Shown here: positions 23,222 through 31,199 of the stretch, piece after piece
Layout of the letters: every line of letters starts with the position of its first letter
How positions within the stretch are numbered: the stretch's first letter is position 1
From: Pseudomonas plecoglossicida NBRC 103162 = DSM 15088
GTDB taxonomy: Bacteria > Pseudomonadota > Gammaproteobacteria > Pseudomonadales > Pseudomonadaceae
DNA length: 41,593 nucleotides
NCBI RefSeq assembly: GCF_000730665.1
Contig: NZ_BBIV01000052.1
Span: forward strand, 1-41,593
Reading direction: 5' to 3'
Translations under genes and position numbers: made by a program
The notes under the pieces: model-generated
Told to the model about the DNA's origin: nothing
The model's database searches: none
The model's input: only the letters and a program-made list of their open reading frames with translations

Positions 23222-24754
23222 ATGATTTCCATGCCCGAAAACCTCCCTGACGACCCTGTTCTGCTCAAGCAATTGCTTGAGCAGATGATCAACGAGCGCG
23301 CGTCCGACAAGGGCAAGATCGTTCATCTCGAAGAGGAAGTTGCGCTGCTGCGCCAGCGCCTGTTCGGGCGCAAGACCGAGCAGACAGGCGATGCGGCAAC
23401 GCCACAATTGCCGCTCTTCGACGAGGCGGAAAGCCTGGCCGAGCCCTTGGATGAGGCCGGCGACGAAGAAGTCGTTGCACCGACCAAGCGCTGTGGCAAG
23501 CGTAAGCCACTGCCGGCTGATTTGCCGCGTATCGAAGTCGTCCACGAACTGCCCGAGCATGAACTGACCTGCGCTTGCGGCTGCCGCAAACATGTCATCG
23601 GTGAAGAGGTCAGCGAACAGCTTGAAATCGTCCCGATGCAAATTCGCGTCATCAAACATGTTCGCAAGGTGTACGGCTGCCGGGACTGCGAGTCAGCGCC
23701 CGCAATGGCGGACAAGCCCGCCCAGGTGATCGAGAAAAGCATGGCCAGCCCAAGTGTGCTGGCCATGCTGCTGACCACCAAATATGTAGACGGCCTGCCG
23801 CTTCACCGCTTCGAAAAAGTTCTGGGGCGCCACGGTATCGATATCCCACGCCAAACCTTGGCACGCTGGGTGATTCAGTGCAGCGAGCACTTGCAGCCGC
23901 TGCTGAATCTGATGCGCGAAAGCCTGTTGAGCAGTCGGATCATCCACTGTGATGAAACCCGCGTGCAGGTGTTGAAAGAGCCTGGGCGTGAGCCCAGCAG
24001 TCAATCCTGGATGTGGGTACAAACCGGCGGCCCACCTGATCGGCCAGTGATCCTTTTCGACTATGCCCCCAGCCGAGCGCAGGAAGTGCCGACGCGCCTG
24101 CTGGATGGCTATCGCGGCTATGTCATGACCGACGACTACGCCGGTTACAACGCGCTGGCCGCACAGGACGGCGTGGAGCGATTGGGCTGCTGGGCGCACG
24201 CACGCCGCAAGTTCGTCGACGCGCAGAAAGTGCAGCCCAAGGGTAAAACCGGGCGCGCAGACATCGCCCTGAATTTGATCAACAAGCTGTATGGCATCGA
24301 GCGTGACCTTAAGGACGGCAGCGATGAAGATCGCAAGCTGGCCCGCCAGGCGCGCAGTCAACCGGTGCTGGCCCAGTTGAAAAGCTGGACGGAGAAAACA
24401 CAGCCTCAGGTCACGGCCCAGAATGTACTGGGTAAAGCCATCGGCTATCTGGCCAGCAACTGGAGCAAGTTAGAACGCTACGTCGAGCATGGTGACTTGC
24501 CGATCGACAATAACGCCGCCGAGCGTGCGATCCGCCCGTTTGTCATTGGCAGAAAGAACTGGTTGTTCAGTGACACGCCCAGAGGCACGACGGCCAGTGC
24601 GCAACTTTACAGCTTGGTTGAGACGGCCAAAGCCAACGGCAAAGAGCCTTATGCGTGGCTGCGCCACGCACTGGAACGCTTGCCGCTGGCGTCCTCAGTG
24701 GAAGACTATGAAGCGCTGCTGCCGTGGAATTGCACGCCTAAAATACATAGCTGA
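23222..24754 (+). CDS. tnpC: IS66-family DDE transposase TnpC
   Basis: A 510-residue IS66 transposase. The N-terminal coiled coil (LLKQLLEQMINERASDKGK) and LRQRLFGRKTEQ are followed by a zinc-binding part (CACGCRKHVIGEEVSEQLEI, CRDC). The DDE core has HCDETRVQVL, TDDYAGYNALA and NNAAERAIRPFVIGRKNWLF. It is only loosely similar to the other TnpC in this window, so the two IS66-type elements are of different subtypes. No lesion is visible. Confidence 0.92.
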   Translation: MISMPENLPDDPVLLKQLLEQMINERASDKGKIVHLEEEVALLRQRLFGRKTEQTGDAATPQLPLFDEAESLAEPLDEAGDEEVVAPTKRCGKRKPLPADLPRIEVVHELPEHELTCACGCRKHVIGEEVSEQLEIVPMQIRVIKHVRKVYGCRDCESAPAMADKPAQVIEKSMASPSVLAMLLTTKYVDGLPLHRFEKVLGRHGIDIPRQTLARWVIQCSEHLQPLLNLMRESLLSSRIIHCDETRVQVLKEPGREPSSQSWMWVQTGGPPDRPVILFDYAPSRAQEVPTRLLDGYRGYVMTDDYAGYNALAAQDGVERLGCWAHARRKFVDAQKVQPKGKTGRADIALNLINKLYGIERDLKDGSDEDRKLARQARSQPVLAQLKSWTEKTQPQVTAQNVLGKAIGYLASNWSKLERYVEHGDLPIDNNAAERAIRPFVIGRKNWLFSDTPRGTTASAQLYSLVETAKANGKEPYAWLRHALERLPLASSVEDYEALLPWNCTPKIHS

Positions 24755-24812
24755 GTGCTCTGCCCATTGTGGGTCAGGTGGAGCCTTGAAGAACAAGAAC
24801 GGAGTAACGACT

Positions 24813-25073
24813 ATGGAATACGACGATAGGCTGATTGAAGACGCAGTGCTTGCCCTGTTGGCAGCCTATAGCTCCGACAAGGGTAACGCGTGGAAAGGAT
24901 TCGACTTCGAGATCATGAATCGACTGCATGAACAGGGCTTCATCAGTGATCCTGTTAACAGAAACAAATCCATTTGGTTGACGGCGGAGGGACTGGAGAG
25001 AGGCCGTCAGCTAGCTGACCAGTTGTTCGGGTTAAGGGCTCAAGCGGGGCAGGCGCCCGACTCGAATACCTAA
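24813..25073 (+). CDS. DUF6429-like passenger protein of IS66
   Basis: An 86-residue protein: MEYDDRLIEDAVLALLAAYS near the start, then WKGFDFEIMNRLHEQGFISD and IWLTAEGLERGRQLADQLFG. This resembles the DUF6429 proteins often found just downstream of IS66 tnpC; it looks like a small winged-helix. The start is ATG 24813, with cggag at 24800. It lies inside the inverted ends, so it moves with the element. Role is unknown, possibly regulatory. Confidence 0.8.
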   Translation: MEYDDRLIEDAVLALLAAYSSDKGNAWKGFDFEIMNRLHEQGFISDPVNRNKSIWLTAEGLERGRQLADQLFGLRAQAGQAPDSNT

Positions 25074-25118
25074 TTTCCCCGTCCTTCATGTAACGGGTGG
25101 GGTTTATGGATCACTTAC

Positions 25119-25211
25119 GAATTCTTCGGGGTAACGCTGACGACTCATGGCTCCTCCTATTTGGGCCTCATTATGAGGCTTGGAGGTGTCTACGAAACCA
25201 GGGGCGATTCA
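25119..25211 (-). mobile_element. 5' end of an IS3-family element (terminal repeat and orfA start)
   Basis: Read on the minus strand, the segment starts tgaatcgcccctggtttcgt at 25211 and continues to a ribosome-binding site (aggag) and an ATG followed by SRQRYPEEF, the usual beginning of an IS3-type OrfA. It is cut at the tenth codon by the second IS66-type element. It is the outer end of the element whose orfB core remains at 22354-22758. Confidence 0.78.
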
Positions 25212-25301
25212 GACGTATTCAAGCAAGGTTTCAGATTCACCGTCCAAGGCCAAAAAGCCAAGGACGGTGAAAAACTCGGACAACTGATAAGAAAAATCTA
25301 G
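25212..25301 (+). pseudogene. 3' fragment of an unidentified gene
   Basis: Directly after the IS3-type end, the plus strand reads DVFKQGFRFTVQGQKAKDGE, then KLGQLIRKI and a TAG at 25299-25301. The amino-acid pattern looks like a real C-terminus and not random sequence, but no family is recognised. Everything upstream has been replaced by insertion sequences. The inverted repeat ttcaccgtcc...ggacggtgaa (25236-25271) lies inside it and may serve as a transcription end for wbpM on the other strand. Confidence 0.35.
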
Positions 25302-25333
25302 ATAAAGCGTGCCTATTTTAAGAAAACCAAATT

Positions 25334-27331
25334 TTACGCATCTAAACGTCGCTGCTGATAGTACCAATCAACAATTTCGCCCTCTGGCGCATAACCACTT
25401 ACAACCTCACGCAAAATTTGTCTAACATGCGAAAAGTCTTCGTCTGTCACAGCCTGCAGAAGCCGAGCCAGACGCTCTTTCAAGGCGTCCCATGCCAGGC
25501 AGTCCTCATTTGCAGACATAATCATAGGGTGCTGGGTAGGAGAAACATTGTCACCAATTAATAATTCTTCATATAGCTTTTCACCTGGCCGCAAGCCTGT
25601 AAACTCAATAGCTATATCGCCTTTGGGATTATTTTCCGACTTCACGCTCAAACCAGCCAAATGAATCATTTTCTCGGCAAGCGAGGCGATTTTCACCGGC
25701 TCCCCCATATCGAGCACAAACACATCCCCACCCTGCCCCATCGACCCAGCTTGAATTACAAGCTGAGCTGCCTCTGGAATAGTCATAAAATATCGAGTAA
25801 TTTTAGGATGTGTAACAGTCAAAGGTCCCCCTGCCTTTATTTGCTTATAGAAAAGAGGAATAACTGAACCTGAAGAGCCTAGGACGTTACCAAACCGCAC
25901 CATAGTGAAACGCGTTTTATTAACGCGCGAAACATTGCAAGAGTCACCAAAGAGAACAGGTGCCACCTCTTTACTAAGAGCCTGAAGAACCATTTCAGAT
26001 AGCCGCTTTGTACTTCCCATAACATTAGTTGGGCGCACGGCTTTGTCTGTCGAAATCAAAACAAAATTTTCAACATTTGCCTGCACAGCAGCCTGAGCAG
26101 TATTCAAAGTTCCAATCACATTATTTAGTACACCTTCTGCGATATTATGCTCAACCATGGGAACATGTTTATAAGCCGCAGCATGATATACGGTATCCAC
26201 CCGCCACATCTTCATTGTGTCATAAAGATGCTTAGGATTTCGAATGGAGCCCAGAAATGGTACCAAATGCACAGAAAGAGACTCACGAGCAATGCGCTGC
26301 TCCAGCTCCCCATGAATACTATAGAGGTTGAACTCACTATGCTCAAACAATAAAAACGTTTTGGGTTTCAGCATTAAAATTTGGCGACACAGCTCTGACC
26401 CAATGGACCCACCTGCACCAGTAACCATAACGGTTTTACCAGTTATGCAGCGTGCTAGTAGATCGTTCTGAGCAGGAACAGCGTCCCGACCAAGCAAGTC
26501 CGCGATATCAACTTCCTGAATATCATCAACTTTTACTCGACCACTGGCCAAATCCATGAAGCCTGGGATACTACGCACATGCAAAGGGAAACTTTCCAGG
26601 AAGCCCAAAATTTCGCGACGCCGTGTGCGTGTGGCTGAAGGTATCGCCAGCAAAATTTCTTCTGCCCCAGTCACATCGATAACCTTCTGAATGTCTTTAC
26701 TTCGAAAGACTTGCAACCCCGAAATTACTCGATCAGCTACGCTTTCGTCATCATCGATGAATGCTACCGGCCGCATGGCTCTGCCAATACGTAGCGCAGC
26801 AACGAGCTGATTTCCTGCAGCTCCTGCGCCGTAAACCGCTACTTTCGGCAAACCATCATCGCGATTGGTAAACGGCACATGTTGTCTTGCCGCGAACCAA
26901 TCGCCTAAAAAATACTGACGCATTATCAGGCGTAAGCCACCAATCATCACCAGACTCAACCACCAGAAGTTAAATATGATGGAGCGAGGGACGACTGCAG
27001 ATTGATTACTATGCCAGTAGACAACCAATGCCAGAAGCAACGCCGAAAGTGAAACTGCTTTGCCGATTGCTATAAGGGCATCATTACCGAAATAGCGCAT
27101 TACCGCCCTATACATTCCAAAGCGAATGAAAATCGGGACGGCGATAACTGGTGCTGTAACGAACAACCAGAAATGAACCTGTACTGGCTCGTACATTTCA
27201 TCGGTGCCTAAGCGCACAAGAAACGCGAGCCACAAGGCTAGCCAAACCAATATAACGTCAGTAACGACTTGGAGTGTGCGCTTATAACGACGGGGTAACG
27301 ACAACATTCCCGTACGAACCTTGTCCATCAT
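25334..27331 (-). CDS. wbpM: UDP-GlcNAc 4,6-dehydratase WbpM (PglF/FlaA1 type)
   Basis: A 665-residue inner-membrane enzyme, the same length as WbpM of P. aeruginosa. About four membrane helices lie between residues 20 and 140. A first Rossmann motif is YGAGAAGNQ (about 167-175) and the catalytic SDR domain starts with VTGAGGSIGSE (about 303-313). STDKA is at about 427, then VMGSTK, where Met (about 438) replaces the usual Tyr ahead of Lys (about 442), as known for WbpM. It makes UDP-2-acetamido-2,6-dideoxy-4-keto-hexose from UDP-GlcNAc. The start at 27331 is chosen because aggag lies 8 bp upstream; the frame extends to 27418. It is the last gene of the cluster. Confidence 0.93.
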   Translation of the reverse strand: MMDKVRTGMLSLPRRYKRTLQVVTDVILVWLALWLAFLVRLGTDEMYEPVQVHFWLFVTAPVIAVPIFIRFGMYRAVMRYFGNDALIAIGKAVSLSALLLALVVYWHSNQSAVVPRSIIFNFWWLSLVMIGGLRLIMRQYFLGDWFAARQHVPFTNRDDGLPKVAVYGAGAAGNQLVAALRIGRAMRPVAFIDDDESVADRVISGLQVFRSKDIQKVIDVTGAEEILLAIPSATRTRRREILGFLESFPLHVRSIPGFMDLASGRVKVDDIQEVDIADLLGRDAVPAQNDLLARCITGKTVMVTGAGGSIGSELCRQILMLKPKTFLLFEHSEFNLYSIHGELEQRIARESLSVHLVPFLGSIRNPKHLYDTMKMWRVDTVYHAAAYKHVPMVEHNIAEGVLNNVIGTLNTAQAAVQANVENFVLISTDKAVRPTNVMGSTKRLSEMVLQALSKEVAPVLFGDSCNVSRVNKTRFTMVRFGNVLGSSGSVIPLFYKQIKAGGPLTVTHPKITRYFMTIPEAAQLVIQAGSMGQGGDVFVLDMGEPVKIASLAEKMIHLAGLSVKSENNPKGDIAIEFTGLRPGEKLYEELLIGDNVSPTQHPMIMSANEDCLAWDALKERLARLLQAVTDEDFSHVRQILREVVSGYAPEGEIVDWYYQQRRLDA

Positions 27332-27469
27332 TCGCTTGCTCTCCTGACTCCGAACCAAACCCAACTCCTGTACTCTCCGCCTGTTTGCTAGCACATCAAC
27401 ACCACGAACAACAAACATCAGCTTTAGCTTTGATCATTAAACCGCCCGAATACCACCAAACAAGGGCTT

Positions 27470-28648
27470 TTATCGCTTAGCAGCTAGCCGCATCACCTTC
27501 TCCAAAGCTTCGCAGGTTTTCATGATCTCTTCATTGCTAAGAGTAGGATGAACCAGGAACATAAGGCTGGTCTCGCCGAGTTCCTTTGCCACTGGCAGCC
27601 TCTCACAAGGCTGCCAGCCGGTTCCGTCGAATGCCTTTTCCAAATAAACCTCGGAGCAAGAGCCTGAGTAGCAAGGTACACCTTCGGCAACCACTTCACT
27701 GATTACTCGATCACGCGTCCAGCCCTCGCCCAACTGAGATGGCTCGATAAAAACGTAGCATTTGTAAGCAGCATGTACTACTAATTCCGGTACGCTGGGT
27801 ACTCGCAACCCCGGAAGCTGCCTCGCACAATCCCAGATTTGCTCGGCATTCGAAACTCGCGCAGCGTGCCAGCTTGACATCCGCTGTAACTGGATGCGAC
27901 CAATGGCGCCCTGAACCTCAAGCATACGCCAATTGGTCCCGAAGCTTTCGTGCAGCCATCTGAATCCGGGTTCATGCGCCCGTTCGTAAACGGCCTCCCA
28001 GCTCTTACCATGATCTTTATAAGACCACATGCGAGACCAGAGACCTTGGTCATTAGTCGTCACCATCCCGCCTTCACCCGCCGTGGTCATGATCTTGTCC
28101 TGACAGAACGACCAAGCACCGATTTGACCGATAGACCCTACTGGGCGGCCTTTGTACCTTGCGCCATGAGCTTGGGCGCAGTCCTCAATCACCTTCAGAT
28201 TGAACTGCTCCGCGAGATCCATTATCGGATCCATGTCACATGGCCAACCAGCCAAATGTACACAGACGATCGCACGGGTACGTGCGCTCAGCACGCTACT
28301 AATGGTTTCAACGTCAATGTTCTGAGAGTCGCGATTGACATCAGCGAAGACTGGAACGGCCCCACAATTGACAATACTGGACACCGAGGCCAGAAAAGTG
28401 CGGGAGGTAACAATGACTTCATCGCCTGGCCCGATGTCAAGTGCTTTGAATGCTAGGTCGAGCGCCACCGTACCATTTGCTACCGCGACAGCATGCTTGA
28501 CTTCAACCCACGCGGCGAATTCTTGCTCGAAGCTCCTGCATTCCTGACCCGTCCAATAATTGACTTTGTTGGAGAGAATCACGTCGCGCACGCGATCTGC
28601 TTCTTCTTCACTAAACGAAGGCCAAGGGGAAAACGAGGTATTCAGCAC
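27470..28648 (-). CDS. DegT/DnrJ/EryC1/StrS aminotransferase (PglE-like)
   Basis: A 392-residue PLP-dependent sugar aminotransferase. ANGTVALDLAFKAL (about 57-70) binds the cofactor phosphate, VIEDCAQAHGA (D156) contacts the pyridine ring, and SFCQDKIMTT holds the Schiff-base Lys at about 185, followed by GEGGMV. With WbpM upstream in the pathway it would aminate the 4-keto group of the 6-deoxy-GlcNAc derivative. The next gene encodes the matching acetyltransferase, so a UDP-2,4-diacetamido-2,4,6-trideoxyhexose is the likely product; stereochemistry at C4 cannot be read. The start is ATG 28648. Confidence 0.88.
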   Translation of the reverse strand: MLNTSFSPWPSFSEEEADRVRDVILSNKVNYWTGQECRSFEQEFAAWVEVKHAVAVANGTVALDLAFKALDIGPGDEVIVTSRTFLASVSSIVNCGAVPVFADVNRDSQNIDVETISSVLSARTRAIVCVHLAGWPCDMDPIMDLAEQFNLKVIEDCAQAHGARYKGRPVGSIGQIGAWSFCQDKIMTTAGEGGMVTTNDQGLWSRMWSYKDHGKSWEAVYERAHEPGFRWLHESFGTNWRMLEVQGAIGRIQLQRMSSWHAARVSNAEQIWDCARQLPGLRVPSVPELVVHAAYKCYVFIEPSQLGEGWTRDRVISEVVAEGVPCYSGSCSEVYLEKAFDGTGWQPCERLPVAKELGETSLMFLVHPTLSNEEIMKTCEALEKVMRLAAKR

Positions 28649-28732
28649 AGTGCATTCCTACAAAATAGATGCTTTTGGACGGGAGAGTGGAACTCAGTTT
28701 ACACCTGCCGCCATTGAATAGGTTGATACGCG

Positions 28733-29353
28733 CTAGCCCAACGCTCGAGCAGGTACGCCGACCACAACGATGTTATCAGGAACATCACGAACCACCCCTG
28801 AAGAGGCTCCTACCGTGACATTGCTTCCTATACATATCAGCTGTCGAACTGTAGCACCAATTCCAATCCAGGATTTGTCCCCGATGACAACGCCACCTGC
28901 TAAGTGTGCACCTGGACTGACATGCACGCCCTCGCCTAGCTGGCAATCGTGATCAACACTACAACCAGTATTGATTATCGCGCCACGTCCAATCACTGCG
29001 CCAGCATTGATGACTGCGCCCGCGAAAACCACAGACCCCACACCCAGCCGCGCATAAGGGCTCAAAACCGAACGCGGATGAACCAGAGTGACCAGCGGAG
29101 CTTGGGCGGCTATCAGTTCGACTAACTTAGCGTAACGGACTGTATTGTTACCGATGGCCACTATCACGCCAGAAAATTCTTTCAACCGATTAAAAAGGTC
29201 TGATGAAGTGCCAGCAACCGTCCATGGACCGTTAGCAACTATGGCCGGCCAAGCATCATCAAAGAAAAGAATATTTTTCCAACCACACGCCTCGGCAGTG
29301 TCGGCCACCACCTTCCCATGACCACTGGCACCGAGGATGGCCAAGTGCCTCAT
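28733..29353 (-). CDS. PglD-like sugar N-acetyltransferase (NeuD family)
   Basis: A 206-residue protein with an N-terminal Rossmann-like part (LAILGASGHGKVVADTAEAC) and a C-terminal left-handed beta-helix built of hexapeptide repeats (VFAGAVINAGAVIGRGAIIN, then HVSPGAHLAGGVVIGD). This two-domain form is that of PglD/NeuD acetyltransferases. The His in NTGCSVDHDC is the probable catalytic base. It would acetylate the 4-amino group made by the aminotransferase. Its start overlaps the stop of the phosphoglycosyltransferase gene by 4 bp (ATGA). Confidence 0.88.
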   Translation of the reverse strand: MRHLAILGASGHGKVVADTAEACGWKNILFFDDAWPAIVANGPWTVAGTSSDLFNRLKEFSGVIVAIGNNTVRYAKLVELIAAQAPLVTLVHPRSVLSPYARLGVGSVVFAGAVINAGAVIGRGAIINTGCSVDHDCQLGEGVHVSPGAHLAGGVVIGDKSWIGIGATVRQLICIGSNVTVGASSGVVRDVPDNIVVVGVPARALG

Positions 29354-29946
29354 GGCTTAGTACCAGTAAACTTAGACATCGTGACTTCCCCTTCCGCACT
29401 GATTCCATCGCGTCGGATGACTTTTTTGATCGTTGCGAGAATTATCTTCAAGTCCAACCAAAGAGAGCGGTTCTCGACATACCATACGTCCAGTTCAAAC
29501 TTCTCTTCCCAACTTAGAGAGTTCCGCCCGTTAATTTGAGCCCAACCTGTAACGCCAGGGCGCTGTGCATGGCGCTTATATTGTCGATCATTATATAAAG
29601 GTAGATACTCCATCAACAGGGGGCGAGGCCCGACCAGACTCATATCGCCCTTTAACACATTCCATAACTCCGGCAGCTCATCCAGACTACTTGCACGTAG
29701 AAAGGAGCCGAAACGAGTCATCCGTTCAGCATCCGATAAGAAATTGCCAGCAGCGTCCCTTGCATCTCGCATGGTGCGAAACTTAACCATTTCAAAAGGT
29801 TTACCATTAAGCCCCGGCCTTACTTGCCTAAACAAGACAGGGGCTCCAAGATTACGCTTGACCGCCCACGCGACGTAGCCAATAACGGGCGCAAGGATGA
29901 TCAGGCCTACAGCAGCGAAAAAAAAATCAAAAAAGCGCTTGAGCAT
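29350..29946 (-). CDS. Initiating phosphoglycosyltransferase (PglC-like, small PHPT)
   Basis: A 198-residue monotopic enzyme. The N-terminal hydrophobic helix (FFDFFFAAVGLIILAPVIGY) is followed by VKFRTM at 54-59, the catalytic pair D89-E90 in SSLDELPELWNV, GDMSLVGPRPL and RPGVTGWAQINGRN. All are marks of the PglC/WcaJ C-terminal superfamily. Its short length, with no WcaJ-type extra membrane domain, points to PglC. It would transfer the phospho-sugar (a 2,4-diacetamido-trideoxyhexose) to undecaprenyl phosphate and so begin the repeat unit. ATG 29946 is used; the frame extends to 30006, but the hydrophobic helix starts at this Met. Confidence 0.92.
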   Translation of the reverse strand: MLKRFFDFFFAAVGLIILAPVIGYVAWAVKRNLGAPVLFRQVRPGLNGKPFEMVKFRTMRDARDAAGNFLSDAERMTRFGSFLRASSLDELPELWNVLKGDMSLVGPRPLLMEYLPLYNDRQYKRHAQRPGVTGWAQINGRNSLSWEEKFELDVWYVENRSLWLDLKIILATIKKVIRRDGISAEGEVTMSKFTGTKP

Positions 29947-29974
29947 GATGCACCTAAGTTTTATAAATACAACT

Positions 29975-31120
29975 TTAGCCAATATATTTTGAGATTTGCA
30001 TTTCACGTAGCATTTTATTATTTACAGCGTGCACATCGAATTTTTCCTCAGCCAGCCTACGCGACTCTTGGCCCATCGCATATACTATATTCGGTTCAGA
30101 AACAAATCTCATCATTGCGAATGCAAGACTTTCCGCATTTTTGACCTCAACCAAATAGCCATTGAGACCATCGATTACCGTTTCACGGCATCCGGGCGCA
30201 TCAGTGGTGATAATTGCACGTCCCATTGCCATGGCCTCAAGCACCGTTCTTGGCGTCCCTTCTCGATAAGAGGGGAGCACATAGACGCTGCTGCTCTCTA
30301 TCGCGGGACGGACATCAGACAGACGCCCCCAATAGGTTACCAGCCCTTCTGTGACCCACGAGTTTAGTTCGGCGGAAGAAATTGAATCTGGATTATCATC
30401 AATCCAACCTACGAGATTAAACCTCACTGCTGGGTGCAATTTCTTAATCAGCCTGGCCGCCTCAACGTATTCTCGAATACCTTTATCACCTAAAAGTCTT
30501 GCGATTAACAGAAAACTTATCGGGGTCGGCGGAACACTTTGCTCGTACACTTTCAGATCAACCCCCGAACCGTTCACCACAACAGATTCGGCTGAAGGTC
30601 GCAATAGAGCCCTTTCAAAAAACAATTTCTGGTCATCAGGATTTTGAAAAAATGTCTTGTTAGCGCCACGCAGTGCTAGAGCATACAATCTCTGCACAAT
30701 CAGACGTAACCAATTACGTGATCCCCAGGTAGACTCTGCTCCCTGAAATGCGTATCCCAATCCTGTGATCAACGCGAATCGTTTGGGCACACTCGCTAAT
30801 CGAGCAGCTAATAAACCATATACAACAGGCTTGACAGTGTAAGCAAGCACTGCGTCAGGCTTTAACGATGTCATAAGCCGCCAGAGTTCAATTATTGAAA
30901 TCAAATCACGCAATGGATTCATACCCACACGCTGGAGCTTGATATTGTGAACACAATACCCACACATCTCAATCTTTGCCCTAAGAGCAGAACCGGCAGG
31001 AAGGTCCGGCGCGGCTACATGGACATCTATGCCTTTACTTTTTAGGCTCTCCAGCAACGCTCCACGAAAACCCAACAACGACTCTGGGAAGCTGGCAACT
31101 ATTAAAAATTTCATCGTCAT
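29975..31120 (-). CDS. Glycosyltransferase, GT4 family (PglA-like)
   Basis: A 381-residue GT-B fold glycosyltransferase. The N-terminus (KFLIVASFPESLLGFRGALL, then AYTVKPVVYG) matches WcaI/PglA-type enzymes, and the C-terminal half has SYREGTPRTVLEAMAMGRAI with the E-x7-E motif of the GT4 family. It would add the second or third sugar to the lipid-linked primer on the inner face of the inner membrane. Two Met codons (31120 and 31114) are possible starts. It lies 28 bp upstream of the phosphoglycosyltransferase gene, in the same direction. Donor and linkage cannot be told by eye. Confidence 0.9.
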   Translation of the reverse strand: MTMKFLIVASFPESLLGFRGALLESLKSKGIDVHVAAPDLPAGSALRAKIEMCGYCVHNIKLQRVGMNPLRDLISIIELWRLMTSLKPDAVLAYTVKPVVYGLLAARLASVPKRFALITGLGYAFQGAESTWGSRNWLRLIVQRLYALALRGANKTFFQNPDDQKLFFERALLRPSAESVVVNGSGVDLKVYEQSVPPTPISFLLIARLLGDKGIREYVEAARLIKKLHPAVRFNLVGWIDDNPDSISSAELNSWVTEGLVTYWGRLSDVRPAIESSSVYVLPSYREGTPRTVLEAMAMGRAIITTDAPGCRETVIDGLNGYLVEVKNAESLAFAMMRFVSEPNIVYAMGQESRRLAEEKFDVHAVNNKMLREMQISKYIG

Positions 31121-31155
31121 TGTCGCGGTTAATTCCTATTGACACCTTAACTAAA

Positions 31156-31182
31156 GCGCCCTTTAAAAATATTAATGGGCGC
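31156..31182 (-). terminator. Weak hairpin in the only gap between the L-sugar genes and the GT4 gene
   Basis: Arms gcgccc (31156-31161) and gggcgc (31177-31182) enclose an AT-rich loop in the 79-bp gap downstream of the 2-epimerase gene. No U-tract follows on the minus strand, so it may only attenuate transcription. Confidence 0.25.
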
Positions 31183-31199
31183 CGCGCTAGAATGATTAA

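Larger units (their letters stand above)
22759..25118 (+). mobile_element. IS66-family element lacking tnpA, with DUF6429-like passenger
   Basis: A 2360-bp element bounded by gtaagcgctccatgaacccc at the left and, read inward from the right, gtaagtgatccataaacccc (17 of 20 identical). It carries tnpB, tnpC and a third small gene, but no tnpA. The flanking octamers differ (ctttgaac before, gaattctt after), so the element did not simply insert here; a deletion or a recombination between copies has removed one flank. The left flank is orfB and the right flank is orfA of an IS3-type element, and about 600 bp that should lie between them is gone. Confidence 0.88.
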
